From positions 18,031,969 to 18,095,968 of the forward strand of contig NC_064035.1 of the NCBI RefSeq assembly GCF_932526225.1: DNA of 64,000 bases, in the 5' to 3' direction. The notes under the pieces are model-generated. The model worked only from the letters and a program-made list of their open reading frames with translations. It ran no database searches and was not told where the DNA came from. A program made the position numbers and the translations under genes. Below, piece after piece: positions 12,201-21,768 of the stretch (its first letter is position 1; the number at the start of each line of letters is the position of its first letter). This DNA comes from Nematostella vectensis. Lineage: Eukaryota > Cnidaria > Anthozoa > Actiniaria > Edwardsiidae.

Positions 12201-15200
12201 TAAGGCATTGTTTGAGGGAGGGTAAGAGCGGGAATGGGAAAGGACTCTTATCACATAACATCATGACATCTAGAGACTAATAATAAAACAGATAATATCA
12301 ATGAGAGATTTATAGTTCCTATAATATGTGGAGATCGCAGACCCACAAACATTTAAATAGGGCAATCACTTCTGGAAAAGCCTTTTTCGTTCTGCCCGTC
12401 TTTGAAGTTACTGCAACGGTCTAAAACACCTTCTAAAGTACGTTCGCAGCACTTTGTTCTGGTACTTTTTCGTTCAAGTGAGGTAGCTTTGATTCGTCAG
12501 TCACATAACTGTATGTGACGGTCACATGACATGACCATGCTCAACGATCACATGGCGTTACGACAGTCAAATGACCATGCGAGGGTCACACGAGAGTCCG
12601 TGTCGAGTGACTGTAAGTTTTGATCTTTTGGGAATGGGAAGGGACGATCTCTCCTCTCAAAGCTTCTCACTTATACGAAAACTACGACCGGAATAAAGAC
12701 TGATGTTGTATAGAGAGTTGTCGAATTCTAGAGCGCATTGTATTCTGTCGCTCACAATGTTTGATTTTAGGTTGGCGTGTATTTCTATGACGGTGGTTGT
12801 GGTACGCTGGAAGATAACGAGATTTTTAACCATAAATACTCCGGAATACAAATAAGGTTTGTTGCACCAGTTATTGATTTTATCTAAGATCTGAAAAAAA
12901 TAATGTTTCGAGCTTGTTCAAAGCTAGCCTTTTCTTTATGCGCCAACCATTGTCCGCGTGTAATGAGCATACTGTCTAAACCTACTGCTTGAACCCAGAT
13001 CAAACAGTAACCCGACTATCAGACGGAACAAGATTTGGGGAGGGCAGAATGGCGGCGTGCTTGTCTATAACGAAGGTTGGTGGTTATTTTTTCTTTGATA
13101 TGATCGTGCTGTTGTATATTGTACGCCTCTTGTATTTTCGCTGACGCTTCTGGCATTAGCCGTCCATATGATATGGTCACTGAATGCATCTGTTGTTTTC
13201 TCGGTGTTTAGGCCAGGGCGTGCTTGAAGAGAATGAGATTTTTGACAATGCGATGGCGGGTGTGTGGATCAAGACAGAGAGCAACCCTGTCTTGAAGAGA
13301 AACAAGATTCATGACGGTCGAGAGGGGGGCGTGTGCATCTTTAACGGAGGACGAGGTTAGCATTCCAAACCCTAAACAAAGGACGCGGACTATTAAATTC
13401 TATAGTGGGAGGTGCACATAACTTACACAAAAATCGACCAGGCTCTGAACTGAATAGGCCATTCCAGCCATAAGCATGCGCGCGCACTCACCATAGGAAC
13501 GTGCCTCAACTACCGGCATGCAGCGCGCGCTTCGTTTGATGTTAGCTTAAAAAAGCGGACGCTGCATTCTGGTAGTCGAGGTAGGTTTCTATGGTTATGC
13601 GCGCGCAAACTTATAGCTGGAATTGCCTATTCAGCGAGGAAAAAAATCGGACTCAACTAAATAAAATGGTGCACCTTACTCCCCCCCCCCCCCCCCGAAT
13701 GATATTTGATAATGACAAGTTTGTCTCAATCTAAAGGAGCCTAAATGTTCTAATATGTGTTCACCAACGTTTCTGTAGGAATCCTAGAGGAGAATGAAAT
13801 TTTTCGCAACAAGCTGACTGGTGTCTTGATAAGTACATCGAGTTATCCTGTACTTCGAAACAACCGCATATTTGATGGAGGTGCAGCGGGAATAGAGGTT
13901 ACTAATAATGCAGGTCTGTCTGTCCGTCTGTCTGTCTCTCTGCTCTGTCTCACTGCCTGTCTCTCTGTCCGTCTTTAAGTATCTTCATTTCTTTCAGGTG
14001 GTACCCTTGAAAACAACGAGGTCTTCAACAACAGATTCGACGGGATTTGTTTGGCCACAGGTGTCAAACCCAAACTTAAAAGTAAGCATAAAAGTATATT
14101 TTCCCCCACGTCTTAGCCTTCGCATTGGCGTTTTTATTATATTTTTTATCGTTGGTTTCCTGGCGTTAACGTTTTTAAATTACTTTTGTCTTAAATATCA
14201 CTATTTTCCCGCTTCAATATAACGCCACAAACACCACTTTGCCCCTGAAGCCTGTATTGTAGCAACGTCCACGAAGTCCAAGAAAATAGAACAGAAATCA
14301 TATTGGGCTCGACAATTGTAGATTTATTACTCTTGATTTAATCCTTTTTGGGGGATAGCACAAAGTTAGGTCGTATTCTTTCTTTTTTTCTTTTCTTTGT
14401 AATTGCACGATTTGCTAATGAGTAATAAGCGCATTTATAAAACCATAGTTAGTAGAGGAAACTGGTTAGGAAACACGGCAAACTTTAAAGGTTGAGCTCT
14501 TTGTTGTGTTTTGTTTTGTTTTGTTTGGCCCTGTCACGTGGTTGAAAGAGACTATGTGTAGTAAACAAAGAATCTTTCCTCATCGCACCAACTATTTCAA
14601 AACTCCCAATACTGGTACAGATTCGTATAAATCCAATTATGCTTGCCGTGTAAGCTTACTGAGATTGTTTGATAGAGCTCTACTCTCCATAGAATTTAAG
14701 CCCTGTTCGGCACTTCTAAAAACACACACATGGCTGTATAAATCTCATTTTTAGAGCTCAGTATATAATGGCGATAAAACATTCAAAGTGATGAAAGAAA
14801 GTGGATAAAAATGCAGAGATTTTTAAATTAACCAATAAACGATTTGTGACCGAATACGCGTTTTCCCAAATCTCGTCTCCATATGTTTTTTTAATGTCCC
14901 TTGTTTTGTGCACCTTCGTGGTCACGTGACAGGGTTGTTCAACATCAGAAATTACTATATTGCTTATGTATTCACCGGGTTTCCTAACTAGTCTTCTCTA
15001 CTAACTTTGATCAAACAATGAAATAAGAAAACCGAACATGGACCCTGTATTATTTTATTTGTTGTAGTGAGAGTGAGGCACTGACAACCTTTTGTGAAAT
15101 AGGTATATATGATGATACGCAGTTTTAGTATACTGTATAATTTCCACTAAGCGAACAACCATAGTCCCAAAATAATAGCTTTCTCACTAATGGCCGCTGA

Positions 15201-18200
15201 ATTACTACTGAAATTATTCTATAACACTCGCTTATTTTACTTTTTTTAAATAGATAACTCCGTGTACGGCAACAGAAGCGAAGTGAGCAGTGCTGTCGAG
15301 TTCGGCAAATGTCTATTCCAAGTGTCAGGAAACTCCTGTTACCCAATGCACGACTTTTACAAGTAGGTTTCCATGAATACTAGGAAGGGGGGGAGGGGTT
15401 TCATGGGGCCACTTTGTGGGAGCGAAAATCCGCAAATATGCCTCCCTCCTTCTCCCGTCCCCCTTTGAGAAATCCCGTACCAGCCCCCCCCCCCCCCCCC
15501 CCCCCCCTCTCTTAGATATGATATTAGGGTAATTTAGATCCACGACGCCGGCAAAAAGACGCCGCCTCGCGTACGTTCGATTACGCGCGCACGGTTTTTT
15601 TTGCCGGCGTCGCGTCCTGTTCAGGACGTCATTTCATGCTTTTTCACGTCCTCTTGAGGACGGGACGCCGGCAAAAATTAGCGTGCGCGTGCATTCGAAC
15701 GTGCGCGAGGCGCCATATTTGGTTATGGGCACCACGAGTTAGTACAATTTCACAAATTTTTCCCTCTGCACTTCTTTTCTTCGTTCGCTACCTGTTTTTA
15801 TCCTTTTAGCTGCTCTTCAAGGCTCATGATCACAATGCTACTCATAGGGTGGTGTCCTGGCATATGTTAAGTTATCTAATGTTCAGTTATCTAAATGTTA
15901 TATAAATAATTAAACGGGAAGACGTTGAATTTGGAGTTCATTCAAGATGCATCGTGCAGACTCCTAAAAAGTTATTTTTCTCTGCAAGTCGCTGAGATAG
16001 AATACCTAGGCATTTTCAGAGTCTATGTTATGTATTTTAATACAAGAAGGCCTTTATTTTTCTTTGATTTACAACATTTTTAGAATTTTTAGATGAAATC
16101 GTGTCACTCAAGAAACCCTTGTCACTGGAATAAGATTTACTTCATTATAAAGACTTGAAATCTTTTATTTGTGAAATACCTGTCTTAATAACCACAATAT
16201 CGGTGTGAATATAATGGTATTAAGTTCTGGATCTATCTTTTTCATTAAAAGGGAATTGGAAGAATTGTGTTTTGTAAACACAGATTTAGGATTGATTGCT
16301 GTGTTATTTACGAATCAGCAGTGAAAACTTTTACTGGGGAAGTTGAACCCCTAGCCTAAAAACACGCACTTTATGCATTTCAATGACCCAGAAACGGTTG
16401 ATTGGATCCAGCGTACTCTATGGAAGATCACTTTCACATCGTTCGTAAAAAAAAGAAAGGTATTTTCGGTCAAAAAGATTTCCAAAACATCCTTTGCCGG
16501 TTCACATTGCTCAAGATGTGATCGCGCGTAAGACTAGTGTTGCTGGAAAACGTGAGCGCTAACCAATCAGAGGCGTATCTATAACTGCTTGTTTTAAAAA
16601 TAACTTTCACGGACGACATCATTGGAACATACCCTAATACGGGGGATTCGTTCTCTTACATCATGGTCTCTTGCTTGCTTTAGCTCTCTATTCATTGAAC
16701 AACAACCCTTTGGCAAAAACTTCAAAAATGGCCACATGTCAATTGGAAGTTTGGGGGACATTGATCATTTAAGAAATTTGATTACTGGTAAAGCTCAATG
16801 AACTTTAATATTTCTGAAATTCTAATAGAGATTCGAATAGAGATTTTTATAAGTTTGGGAGGCAAACTAGCAACCTACATCTGGATCTAATGTTCCGAAA
16901 ATGCTTTACTTTATTGGATTTGAACATAATGGTAACGATGCACCTGTCAGGGTTTTTTTTAAATAGCAGTGATGCATTGTTTGTGCGATTTCCCCCAACT
17001 TTTTAGTCAATGTAGATATAACTTATACATGTCTCTACTTGATTGCATACTTTTCCGGACTGGTCTACGGCTAATGTGACCATCGAAATAATTTAAGACT
17101 TTCGAAATCGCGATGATTTGTTGCTTCCTTTTTTTTAATATGAGTTTTAATTAAAGTTTTAATTTAGTCACAATACTATACTATGATGTGCATTTCTATA
17201 TCCAAATAAGATAAGCGAACATCACTAAAAAATTTTAAGCGAGACACAGGAAACGAGGAAACCCATTTCCCCCATTTTCATTTGTGTATGATAGTTATTT
17301 AATGCTAATGTAACGTTTTAGGGGAAAAATATTTCCCCCCTTTTAAGATTTGTTTTACACCTTTTGCTCTTCATTACCGAGAAATACGCATTCGTTTTAG
17401 CCAAAATTACAAACATTTACGCCGATGTACTGACATTTAAGCGGAAGTAAAATCATTTGAACTAAAAGGAAAAACATTAACGAACTTCACATAATTGAGT
17501 GCACACAATTGCATTTTCTTCACATTCATTTACATTATTCGACAACCAGGAATGAAAACTCTATTTTCATTTGCGCGTTGATACGTAACAATAGCACAAA
17601 CAAAATATCAATCATTTATTTTGCATGTATGTGCATTATTAGGGAACAAATAAACGAGAAGTAATTGAATAATTATTTTAGCATATTGTTTGTCATAAAG
17701 GGCTTATTGTTTGTACGGAGGCGCTAACGTTTGTAAGAAGTGCGCAAATGACTTTCACAAAATACTTTTGTTTGCATGTGCTGTAATAAAAATGTTAATG
17801 AATATTTCATTCACTGTATTGATTGCGAGTTCTCGTATTATTGAGTACTGACAAATTAATTATTTACTCCTACTCTGTATGTCGAGGCTTTTGGTAAATT
17901 CAAAACTCTACGGAACAAGATATCGAAGCCCTGGACTTTGGTTAAAGAGATGTAGTTTTTCTAAAAACTTGCTGATTACTGTCTTATATAAGACCAGTAA
18001 GGTCTTCCTTCTTGGCGCTTAAGGGAGCCCTCGTTTTTGTGGCTCTGTCAACAAGAACTCGTGTTATTTATCGCTTGAGGTACATTGGCGAAAGATGGGT
18101 TATACCTCTCACGAAAGTCTACACAGAAAAGCTAACTCTACGGAGTCGGTCGCTCAGATCAGTCTGGCGTCCATGGTTGGCTGGTTGAGCGGCTTTCAGT

Positions 18201-20576
18201 TGCTGTCACTTATAATCTTCCTGGGGAATCTTGGGACGATCGTCACTTTCAAGATCAACCGACGTCTCCGCCGCCGTAGCATGTACTGCTTGATCAACCT
18301 TGCCATAGCGGACTCCTTGCACGGCTTCATCTGCATCTTCTGGTATCTCCTCTTCTTGCCCCACCTGGGGCATGTCGTGATTATCGATGGCGTCTATATC
18401 ACGGACAGCGGCTTGAATCTCGGGATAGGGCTTGCTAATACAACCACTATGATGATATCTCTGCTCTCGCTACTCTTGGTATCCCTTGACAGAATGTCGG
18501 CCACGTGTTTCCCATTCTTCCATCGTAAGATCGCCAGCGCTGTGTACTACCGCGTATTCGTCGCACTGTGGATCGCAGCGTTCGTGATCGCGCTAGTCCC
18601 GTGCTTCACCTTCACCTGGGATATCTACGGCCATGACGAATGGTTTAAGCACGGCGGAAAGTACGTTTGCATCATCTCGCAAGTGGTCATCGTTGTTTCT
18701 TACGCCGCCGTGTTTTTGAAAATCTGATACCAGAACAAGCAGCATAGGGGTAGCCGTGTGGAGACGGCGAATGCCGTGAGTCAGAAGAAGGAGCGAGACC
18801 TTGCAGTGACCCTCTTCATCGTGACGATTCTCTCCCTGGCGACGTGGATGCCATTCGTGTTCCTACACGAGGACATGCATGTGGAGAACCCCACGCTGGC
18901 ACAGCTATCCAACATGTTCGTGGTTGAGTTCATTCAGCTGACCAACTCCTTCATCAACCCCGTGGTATATATCTTTCGTATGAAAGATTTCCGCCAAACC
19001 TTTTTCCGTTGGTTGATCAAGTGTTGGAGAAGAAGTGTTCCAGTGCTGCCTTCGAACGAGCCGTCGCGGCGAACTGGAGACGAGAGCTTGCCCCGATCTG
19101 CGGTGCAGTCCCGTTGTCACCTAGCCTCGGTATCAACGAGCGAGTTGCCACCCGTGAATGTCCCTTCCACGAGGATGATTGACCCAAAACCATGGACTGA
19201 TCAGAAGAACTTATTTAAAACCTTTCGGATTAATTTAAACAACTGCTGCTGATTTGATTTTTACTGCTGATTTGAGCCGAACATTCCCTTAAATCGGAAG
19301 CAATCACAGTTGAGCTTCCGTTTTTCGGCGGCTGGTGGCTGTTTTTCACTGTTAAGTGAAAACAATCGTGAAAAAAAAGGTATTGGAGACGATGGCGGAC
19401 ATTTATATCTGAAAGACAAAAATATGTTGTTTAAATTATCTTTTCAAGATACCTAGATCGCAGAACGTTCAATGAGTAGTGATATTATATTATTCAGGAC
19501 CTGAGTAATTTTAGAGTAACTAAGTATGTTTCCTTCCACTTGTACGCAAACATTTACTTAGTAGCGCTGTACTTAGCCATGCTGTACATAGCCATGATGT
19601 TCTAATCATGGCTATGTACAGCATTATAATCTGTAATTAATATGCATATCAATAGGAGTTAATCATCATGAGGTCTGAATAAAGCTAAATTAAGATCCAT
19701 CGTTTTGTTTTATTCCTGGAAATCATACCCGTGGGATGGGAAAAAAGTATGAAGCATGTTTATCCTAACCTGGTACTTTAGAACTTCCAAGAAACACTAC
19801 GAGGGATGGGAGTTATCTGATCATTGTGATCTGCGTATATTGATCATATTTTCCTTTTCTTTTATGGTATACCGGTTTTTCCCGGTCTCCAATATTTCCC
19901 CGACTCATTGTTGGTTGATTTTTGTTATATTAAACTGCTATTGTATATGTTGTATAGGTGTAACACGTGTGGGACGTCGGATGGTTTTGCGATTTGCGTG
20001 AGTTGCGTGAACGCCTGTCATCAGGGCCACGATGTGCGCTTCGTTAGGCACGACAGGTTAGTAGTGTTCGTTAAATAGCATGTTTATTGGATATTGAATG
20101 TGCTAAATGAGGCAGGTGGACCGCTTGTTATGTTTTTTTGTTCAGTACAAGGGCGCGAAATATTGTCTATGTTTCTTGCTCATCCAAGATGGCGCTGAAG
20201 GCCATATAATCACAGATGATTTTTTTTTAGCTGTAGCATAGTGTGTAGTACCACAAATGTAGATGTTGTACGGATGTCGACGAGTATAAGATTGAAGAAG
20301 TGTCCTACACGAAGCTAGATAAAGAAATTCTGAAATAGTTGATTAAATGGGTGAGGCATGATTAAGTTGGTAGAAACCGCATATACAGACGAGAGAATTA
20401 ACACACATGGCTCACGGTAGTTTATATTTGTTTCCTCAAGGTTCTTTTGTGACTGCGGAGCTGGCTCTACAGGAATTCATTGCAAGTTGACAGCGGACTC
20501 CTGCTGTGACCATGCGCAGAAGAGAAAACGCACTAGCTCAGGCGGGGGAAGTTACATGGAACAGACGAAGAGCTAA
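233..20576 (+). CDS. FBXO11: FBXO11: F-box, beta-helix and UBR-box protein, 24 exons
   Basis: Substrate receptor of a nuclear SCF (SKP1-CUL1) ubiquitin ligase. Exons: 233-326, 447-540, 731-837, 1599-1731, 3691-3886, 4320-4544, 4665-4770, 9851-9957, 10032-10169, 10437-10568, 10976-11061, 11142-11173, 11248-11301, 11375-11469, 11548-11623, 11714-11760, 12771-12856, 12999-13075, 13212-13355, 13779-13913, 13998-14081, 15254-15362, 19958-20056, 20441-20576. All have AG/GT borders and compatible phases, giving 863 residues, close to vertebrate FBXO11. The first exons encode a basic leader (PKRAR). The F-box is exon 4 (about residues 105-145, [13 protein letters not shown]). A right-handed beta-helix of about 20-residue repeats (GGIYV/AGVWV type) covers about residues 210-785. 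The last two exons encode a UBR-type zinc finger ([20 protein letters not shown]). An in-frame ATG at 158 is an alternative start. A retrotransposon lies in intron 7 and a GPCR in intron 22. Exon 12 is a 32-bp microexon. Identity is very likely; the three N-terminal exons are the least certain. Confidence 0.93.
1451..1490. repeat. TA microsatellite
   Basis: A near-pure (TA)n run in FBXO11 intron 3, upstream of the F-box exon. Long open frames crossing it are incidental. Confidence 0.9.
1851..2452. mobile_element. Inverted-repeat element, family 1 copy a
   Basis: A roughly 600-bp unit in FBXO11 intron 4. Its ends are inverted copies: ATAGTTAATAGAGG at the left and CCTCTATTAACTAT at the right. 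The inversion continues inward with gaps (GAAACCCAGG against CCTGGGTTTC, then a CATGACAGGG pair). A related copy sits at 14444-15008 with its interior in the opposite orientation. There is no coding capacity. Most likely a non-autonomous DNA transposon; the superfamily is not assigned. Confidence 0.7.
2797..3483. mobile_element. Inverted-repeat element with ~100-bp arms
   Basis: In FBXO11 intron 4. The left arm (about 2797-2896) matches the reverse complement of the right arm (about 3380-3483) closely. Both begin CAAACGAGT and share TATTCTCTCTTTTAGCCAC and GTGGACTTGTT. Each arm also contains an internal repeat of the AGCCAC-type segment. A long perfect palindrome adjoins the right arm. No open frame. 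Interpreted as a non-autonomous DNA transposon (MITE-like). Confidence 0.7.
3324..3381. repeat. 58-bp perfect palindrome
   Basis: Two 29-bp arms with no spacer, meeting at AACTTT|AAAGTT. The arms contain GTGGACACAGGCAAC and its complement. It lies inside the inverted-repeat element at 2797-3483, next to its right arm, and probably arose during that element's formation. Confidence 0.93.
3889..3975 (+). repeat. Tandem copy of the end of FBXO11 exon 5
   Basis: The last 84 bases of exon 5 plus the GT of its donor (3803-3888) recur immediately downstream as a diverged second copy. Both copies start AGGATATTCC and share CACCATGTATTAGG. Read in frame, the copy soon meets a stop, so it is intronic. 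This is the two-copy version of the exon-edge duplications seen elsewhere in this window. Confidence 0.85.
4917..5092 (+). repeat. 5' LTR
   Basis: A 176-bp direct repeat starting TGTTATAATATT and ending TTTTATTACA, with the usual TG...CA ends. It matches 9629-9804 with no difference that I could see. It is GC-rich in the middle (GGGCCCCC runs). Confidence 0.95.
5093..5107 (+). other. Primer-binding site, tRNA-Leu type
   Basis: TGGTGTCAGAAGTGG follows the 5' LTR directly. It is complementary to the 3' end of animal tRNA-Leu(CAG), which ends CCACTTCTGACA plus CCA. The tRNA assignment is from memory of that sequence. Confidence 0.8.
5162..5253 (+). pseudogene. 5' fragment of gag, cut by a SINE
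   Basis: An ATG at 5162 opens a short frame (starts [12 protein letters not shown]). It runs to the SINE insertion point and stops inside the SINE. The gag frame resumes right after the SINE at 5626 in a different reading frame. This fits one original gag-pol frame split by the insertion. It would be the N-terminus of the capsid precursor. Confidence 0.75.
5254..5623 (+). mobile_element. tRNA-derived SINE inserted in gag
   Basis: About 370 bp with a tRNA-like head. It shows an A-box-like region (TGGCCTAGTGTGTTAG) and a B box GGTTCGAATCC at 5310-5320. A body and a (TAAA)n tail follow. It is flanked by the 7-bp duplication TAATGCA (5247-5253 and 5624-5630), typical of LINE-driven insertion. 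A much older copy of the same body lies at 54314-54572. Confidence 0.9.
5626..8184 (+). CDS. Retrotransposon gag-pol frame (zinc knuckle, PR, RT, RNase H)
   Basis: An 852-codon frame of the Ty3/gypsy element. The first third is gag, ending in a CCHC knuckle ([14 protein letters not shown], residues 201-214) preceded by a second Cys-rich segment. Protease follows with DTGA near residue 276. Reverse transcriptase has its catalytic VDD at residues 583-585. RNase H has VDASGTGLG near residue 730. The first ATG overlaps the SINE target duplication, so the frame is really the 3' continuation of the broken gag. It ends at a TAA in the same frame as the downstream integrase, so one nonsense change could account for the split. 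Whether it is read through is unknown. Confidence 0.93.
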   Translation: MQFEIYLVAKGKDDKGDKLKVNLLLNCAGPSAIEEYSHFVYTAGESNESYGDVCRKFHELCRGAKNVIYERLLFNLRNQKEGERIDNFVSELKRLSLNCDFGALRDSLIRDRIVGGVTSDELRGELLKKPDRTLQTAHDYCRTYEATELQKYKFVPQTVVPSKTVSVQPVQVKKEQPSCKFCGYRHSFAHPTRCPAFKRNCKICSKTGHFAKMCKNKQKKDPEVHVVEQEYDSSDSNETHTYFGSIEVGSVLQNQQPKKSLIKVMIAGKEVKLKADTGAEATVIPYNLYKSITNKPLKRLHQPLKGWLATKPIYPKGCVRLPTQYKDRKIDLLYLVVDGEFTPLLSCEACLDLEVLQFMDLTLLDSPSAQTSNIDLSREQSKSTTTLTSDPVLKDYLDCFSNKPGMLPNKVHLEVDSAVTPVIHAPRKIPVSMLDPTQQKLREMEEDGIIVKEEEHTPWVSSMLVIDKRKGKEKKSPPTKDNIRICIDPRDLNRALKRPHYPMATVEQVANKLTGAEIFSTLDACSGFWQLPVDEESSKLLTFNTPWGRYRFLRLPFGISSAPEIYQREMDRLFAGIPVEIIVDDFLIHGGNQCELDDKMIAVLKRSREIGLKFNPRKAKLRVPEVSYVGHLFTADGLKPDPEKVRAINEMPAPTDKDGILRFLGTVNYLDKFIEHKADLQGPISQLTRNDTAFVWETPQQHAFDKLKAVITSAPVLAYFDNTKETVLNVDASGTGLGAVILQDERPVAFGSKTLSPAETRYANIERELLAIVWGTEKFHTYVYGRRVVVETDHKPLEAIFKKPLNEAPPRLQRMLLKLTKYDLDVRYVPGKKQFISDCLSRAPVSDTKPVS
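8194..9582 (+). CDS. Retrotransposon integrase frame
   Basis: A 462-codon frame, in phase with the upstream pol frame and separated from it by a single TAA. It shows an HHCC zinc-binding region (histidines at 90 and 93, then CSIC). The DDE catalytic core has a first Asp in STDIFEY, a second in LSDNGSQ and a Glu in the SNGAAEK region. A GPY/F-like C-terminus and a Ser/Thr/Pro-rich end follow. No chromodomain is visible. The enzyme would insert the cDNA copy; here it may not be made unless the TAA is bypassed. Confidence 0.92.
   Translation: MIGINLIDSLGVDSSTLQKFKEASNCDVTSQVVMEYVVKGWPAEKHQLDELAREYWSFREELSVEDGLLFKADRIIVPRSLRAEVLEEIHGAHMGENKSLSFAREYVFWPSMTAQIKDKISSCSICNAFRNQQPRETLLPREVPGLPWQVISTDIFEYAGHSYLLVTDLYSKYFEIELLRQTTANCVINNLKKIFARFGIPVEVLSDNGSQYSNTRNLFNSSHEFKKFADEWGFRHTTSSPEYPQSNGAAEKAVQTAKRILKKAAADNKDPFEGLLKYRNTPFDDLGVSPAQLLMSRRTRTQLPTHRRLLLPQPVDPNQVVKTLKHRQSVSKKYYDSHSHDLPPLQVGDKVRIRPNREAEWRKAEVLPRSYLLGDERGRVFRRNRRQIISTPNDQSMSTSPFVIPAIPQLPPESTNNPTQLSNNVTASPTPPKSSERQHETTPMSTASGRVIKKPQRLIEHC
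9618..9628 (+). other. Polypurine tract
   Basis: GAGAAGGGAGA lies directly before the 3' LTR, the expected plus-strand priming site of an LTR retrotransposon. Confidence 0.85.
9629..9804 (+). repeat. 3' LTR
   Basis: The second 176-bp LTR, apparently identical to 4917-5092. It is followed by the ATCAT target duplication and then FBXO11 intron sequence, 46 bases before exon 8. Confidence 0.95.
10212..10325. mobile_element. Short GGGGCGGAT-type inverted-repeat element
   Basis: In FBXO11 intron 9. The left end CAGGGGCGGAT and right end CCTAGATCCGCC are inverted relative to one another, with a G/C-run interior. A similar unit lies at 62501-62660. Probably a small non-autonomous DNA element. Confidence 0.5.
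11761..12770. other. FBXO11 intron 16, no recognised gene
   Basis: About 1 kb between two beta-helix exons. It holds short repeated GTCACATGACCATG-like words near 12510-12600 but no coding signal or clear mobile element. Confidence 0.6.
13451..13633. mobile_element. Foldback element, family 2 copy a
   Basis: A near-complete inverted repeat in FBXO11 intron 19. The ends TGAATAGGC and GCCTATTCA continue inward through ATTCCAGC, GCGCGCGCA, ACCATAG and ACTACC with complementary partners. A shorter relative with the same ends and an internal CTGCATTCTGGTAGT lies at 56200-56340. Confidence 0.8.
13914..13975 (+). repeat. GTCT-rich simple repeat starting at a splice donor
   Basis: A GTCTGTCYGTC-type run begins exactly at the 5' splice site after FBXO11 exon 20 (GCAG|GTCTG) and fills most of the 84-bp intron. 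Confidence 0.75.
14444..15008. mobile_element. Inverted-repeat element, family 1 copy b
   Basis: In FBXO11 intron 21. The left end ATAGTTAGTAGAGGAAAC and right end CTCTACTAAC are inverted, followed inward by TTAGGAAAC and GTTTCCTAA. The interior resembles 1851-2452 in reverse orientation, including a shared GAGCTCTACTCTC-like segment. Non-coding. Confidence 0.7.
15558..15714. mobile_element. GC-rich foldback element
   Basis: In FBXO11 intron 22. The arms GCCTCGCGTACGTTCGA and TTCGAACGTGCGCGAGGC pair, as do TTTTTGCCGGCGTC and GACGCCGGCAAAAA and then two AGGACG/CGTCCT pairs near the centre. An additional GACGCCGGC copy sits just upstream at 15544. It is much more GC-rich than its surroundings. 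Confidence 0.75.
15715..18094. other. Gene-free part of FBXO11 intron 22
   Basis: AT-rich sequence between the foldback element and the nested GPCR. I see no exon, RNA gene or clear repeat in it. Its 3' end presumably holds the GPCR promoter and 5' UTR. Confidence 0.5.
18095..19252 (+). pseudogene. Intronless class A GPCR with one in-frame TGA
   Basis: A rhodopsin-family receptor frame nested in FBXO11 intron 22, same strand. The N-terminus has an NST glycosylation site. TM1 is near residues 28-50 ([11 protein letters not shown]), TM2 contains NLAIADS, TM3 ends in LDRM (Asp at codon 132, in place of DRY), TM6 has TWMPFV and TM7 has NPVVY (Asn at codon 288). A cytoplasmic tail of about 80 residues follows. 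Codon 211 (18725-18727) is TGA, placed in the third cytoplasmic loop just after TM5. The same frame continues with TM6 and TM7 intact. This is either a recent nonsense mutation, a sequence error or a polymorphism. The ligand cannot be inferred; it could be an amine- or peptide-receptor-like cnidarian expansion member. Confidence 0.82.
19579..19624. repeat. Perfect 20-bp stem hairpin
   Basis: Arms ATGCTGTACATAGCCATGAT and its exact complement flank a 6-base loop. It lies about 330 bp beyond the GPCR stop, still in FBXO11 intron 22. The pairing does not extend past the arms, which is short for a microRNA precursor. Confidence 0.85.
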
Positions 20577-21768
20577 TAACTTGGAAATTAAGCGCATTTC
20601 TTATAATGAAAACAAGTCAATCGGTGATTGAATCAAGCACCTCATGGAATATGAGGATCATGGTTCTGCCATACGAAAGAAAAAAGGAATAAGTTGTATA
20701 AGTAATTTATTACAAGAGAATAGTTGCTACAAAAAATAAAACAAAATCTCAATATTTATTTATTCGCTTCAAAAATATAAAGCATTTGTAAATAGCTCTT
20801 TTTTTACAAACAGTCGTATCATATGTACTTAAAGGATATTTTAAAATCGAAGGGTCTTGGAACAAGGTTCCCTTAAAAAGGTGCCACAAAAAGTATTGCT
20901 GTGCCCCATCACAATAACAGAAAAAGCTATTGTAAAAAAAAAGAATTAATAAAATTGCCTTTTAGATATCACAGAATTCGTGCTTGACTTGTATTAGAAG
21001 CATCTTTACCACCTAACAGAAGTTATTGAAATGAGTTGCCGAATCCGAATCGATTATGAGATTATGATTATAGCTTGGACAATTTATAAAAATAAAGTTA
21101 TACTTACTATAGTATGTGCCTTTTGGGAAAACTTTTGTTTCATTGTTGCCCAAGGTCGAAGAACAAGCAATTGATAGGAGTTCTAGTCTTACTTCTCTTA
21201 TTTGAGTGAAATTGTAAGACCTAAAAAATCGCAAATACTATAATTGTGAAAAACCACTTAGTCCCTCGTTCCTGGTGTTAACACAGGACAAGTCTTTTTG
21301 GAAGACTCTGGCAGATTGTTTTTGTAATGTTTGATCTTATCAACCCTGGAAATGCTCCATACGTTTGCTTTGTCGCCGTCGGGTACCTCATATACGCGAG
21401 TAACAGTCGTAATGACTGCACAAACATACATCGAAAGTTTGTTCTCTCATGACTTCAAGTATTTAACGGAAGATTCCAACATCCTAAACATCAAAGAATT
21501 TGCATAATATTTTGTTGTCTGGATGTGTAGAGAGGACATGAAGTATTCAACACATGAATATAACAGCTTTGAAAAGCAGGCCAATGGCAAGAGGGATCAG
21601 TGGTGATGTTTTGATAACAGTGCAGCTAGCAGCTGACCATGCTAAATCTTTATTGGTTTACAATGACTCCTTGAACCGAGCGATAACAACAAACTTTATA
21701 TTGAAGCTGCTGCACCGCAGCAAAACAGAATTTTATAGAATTATGTGATTTTTTTTTAGCATTTCAAT
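20577..21768. other. FBXO11 3' UTR and spacer before SMP/C2 gene A
   Basis: AATAAA at 20735-20740 is a likely FBXO11 polyadenylation signal, about 160 bases after the stop. The rest has no convincing coding sequence and should contain the promoter and 5' UTR of gene A. Confidence 0.55.

Noticed and set aside
15325-15543. Gly-rich minus-strand frame
   Set aside because: Produced by a poly-C run in the intron.
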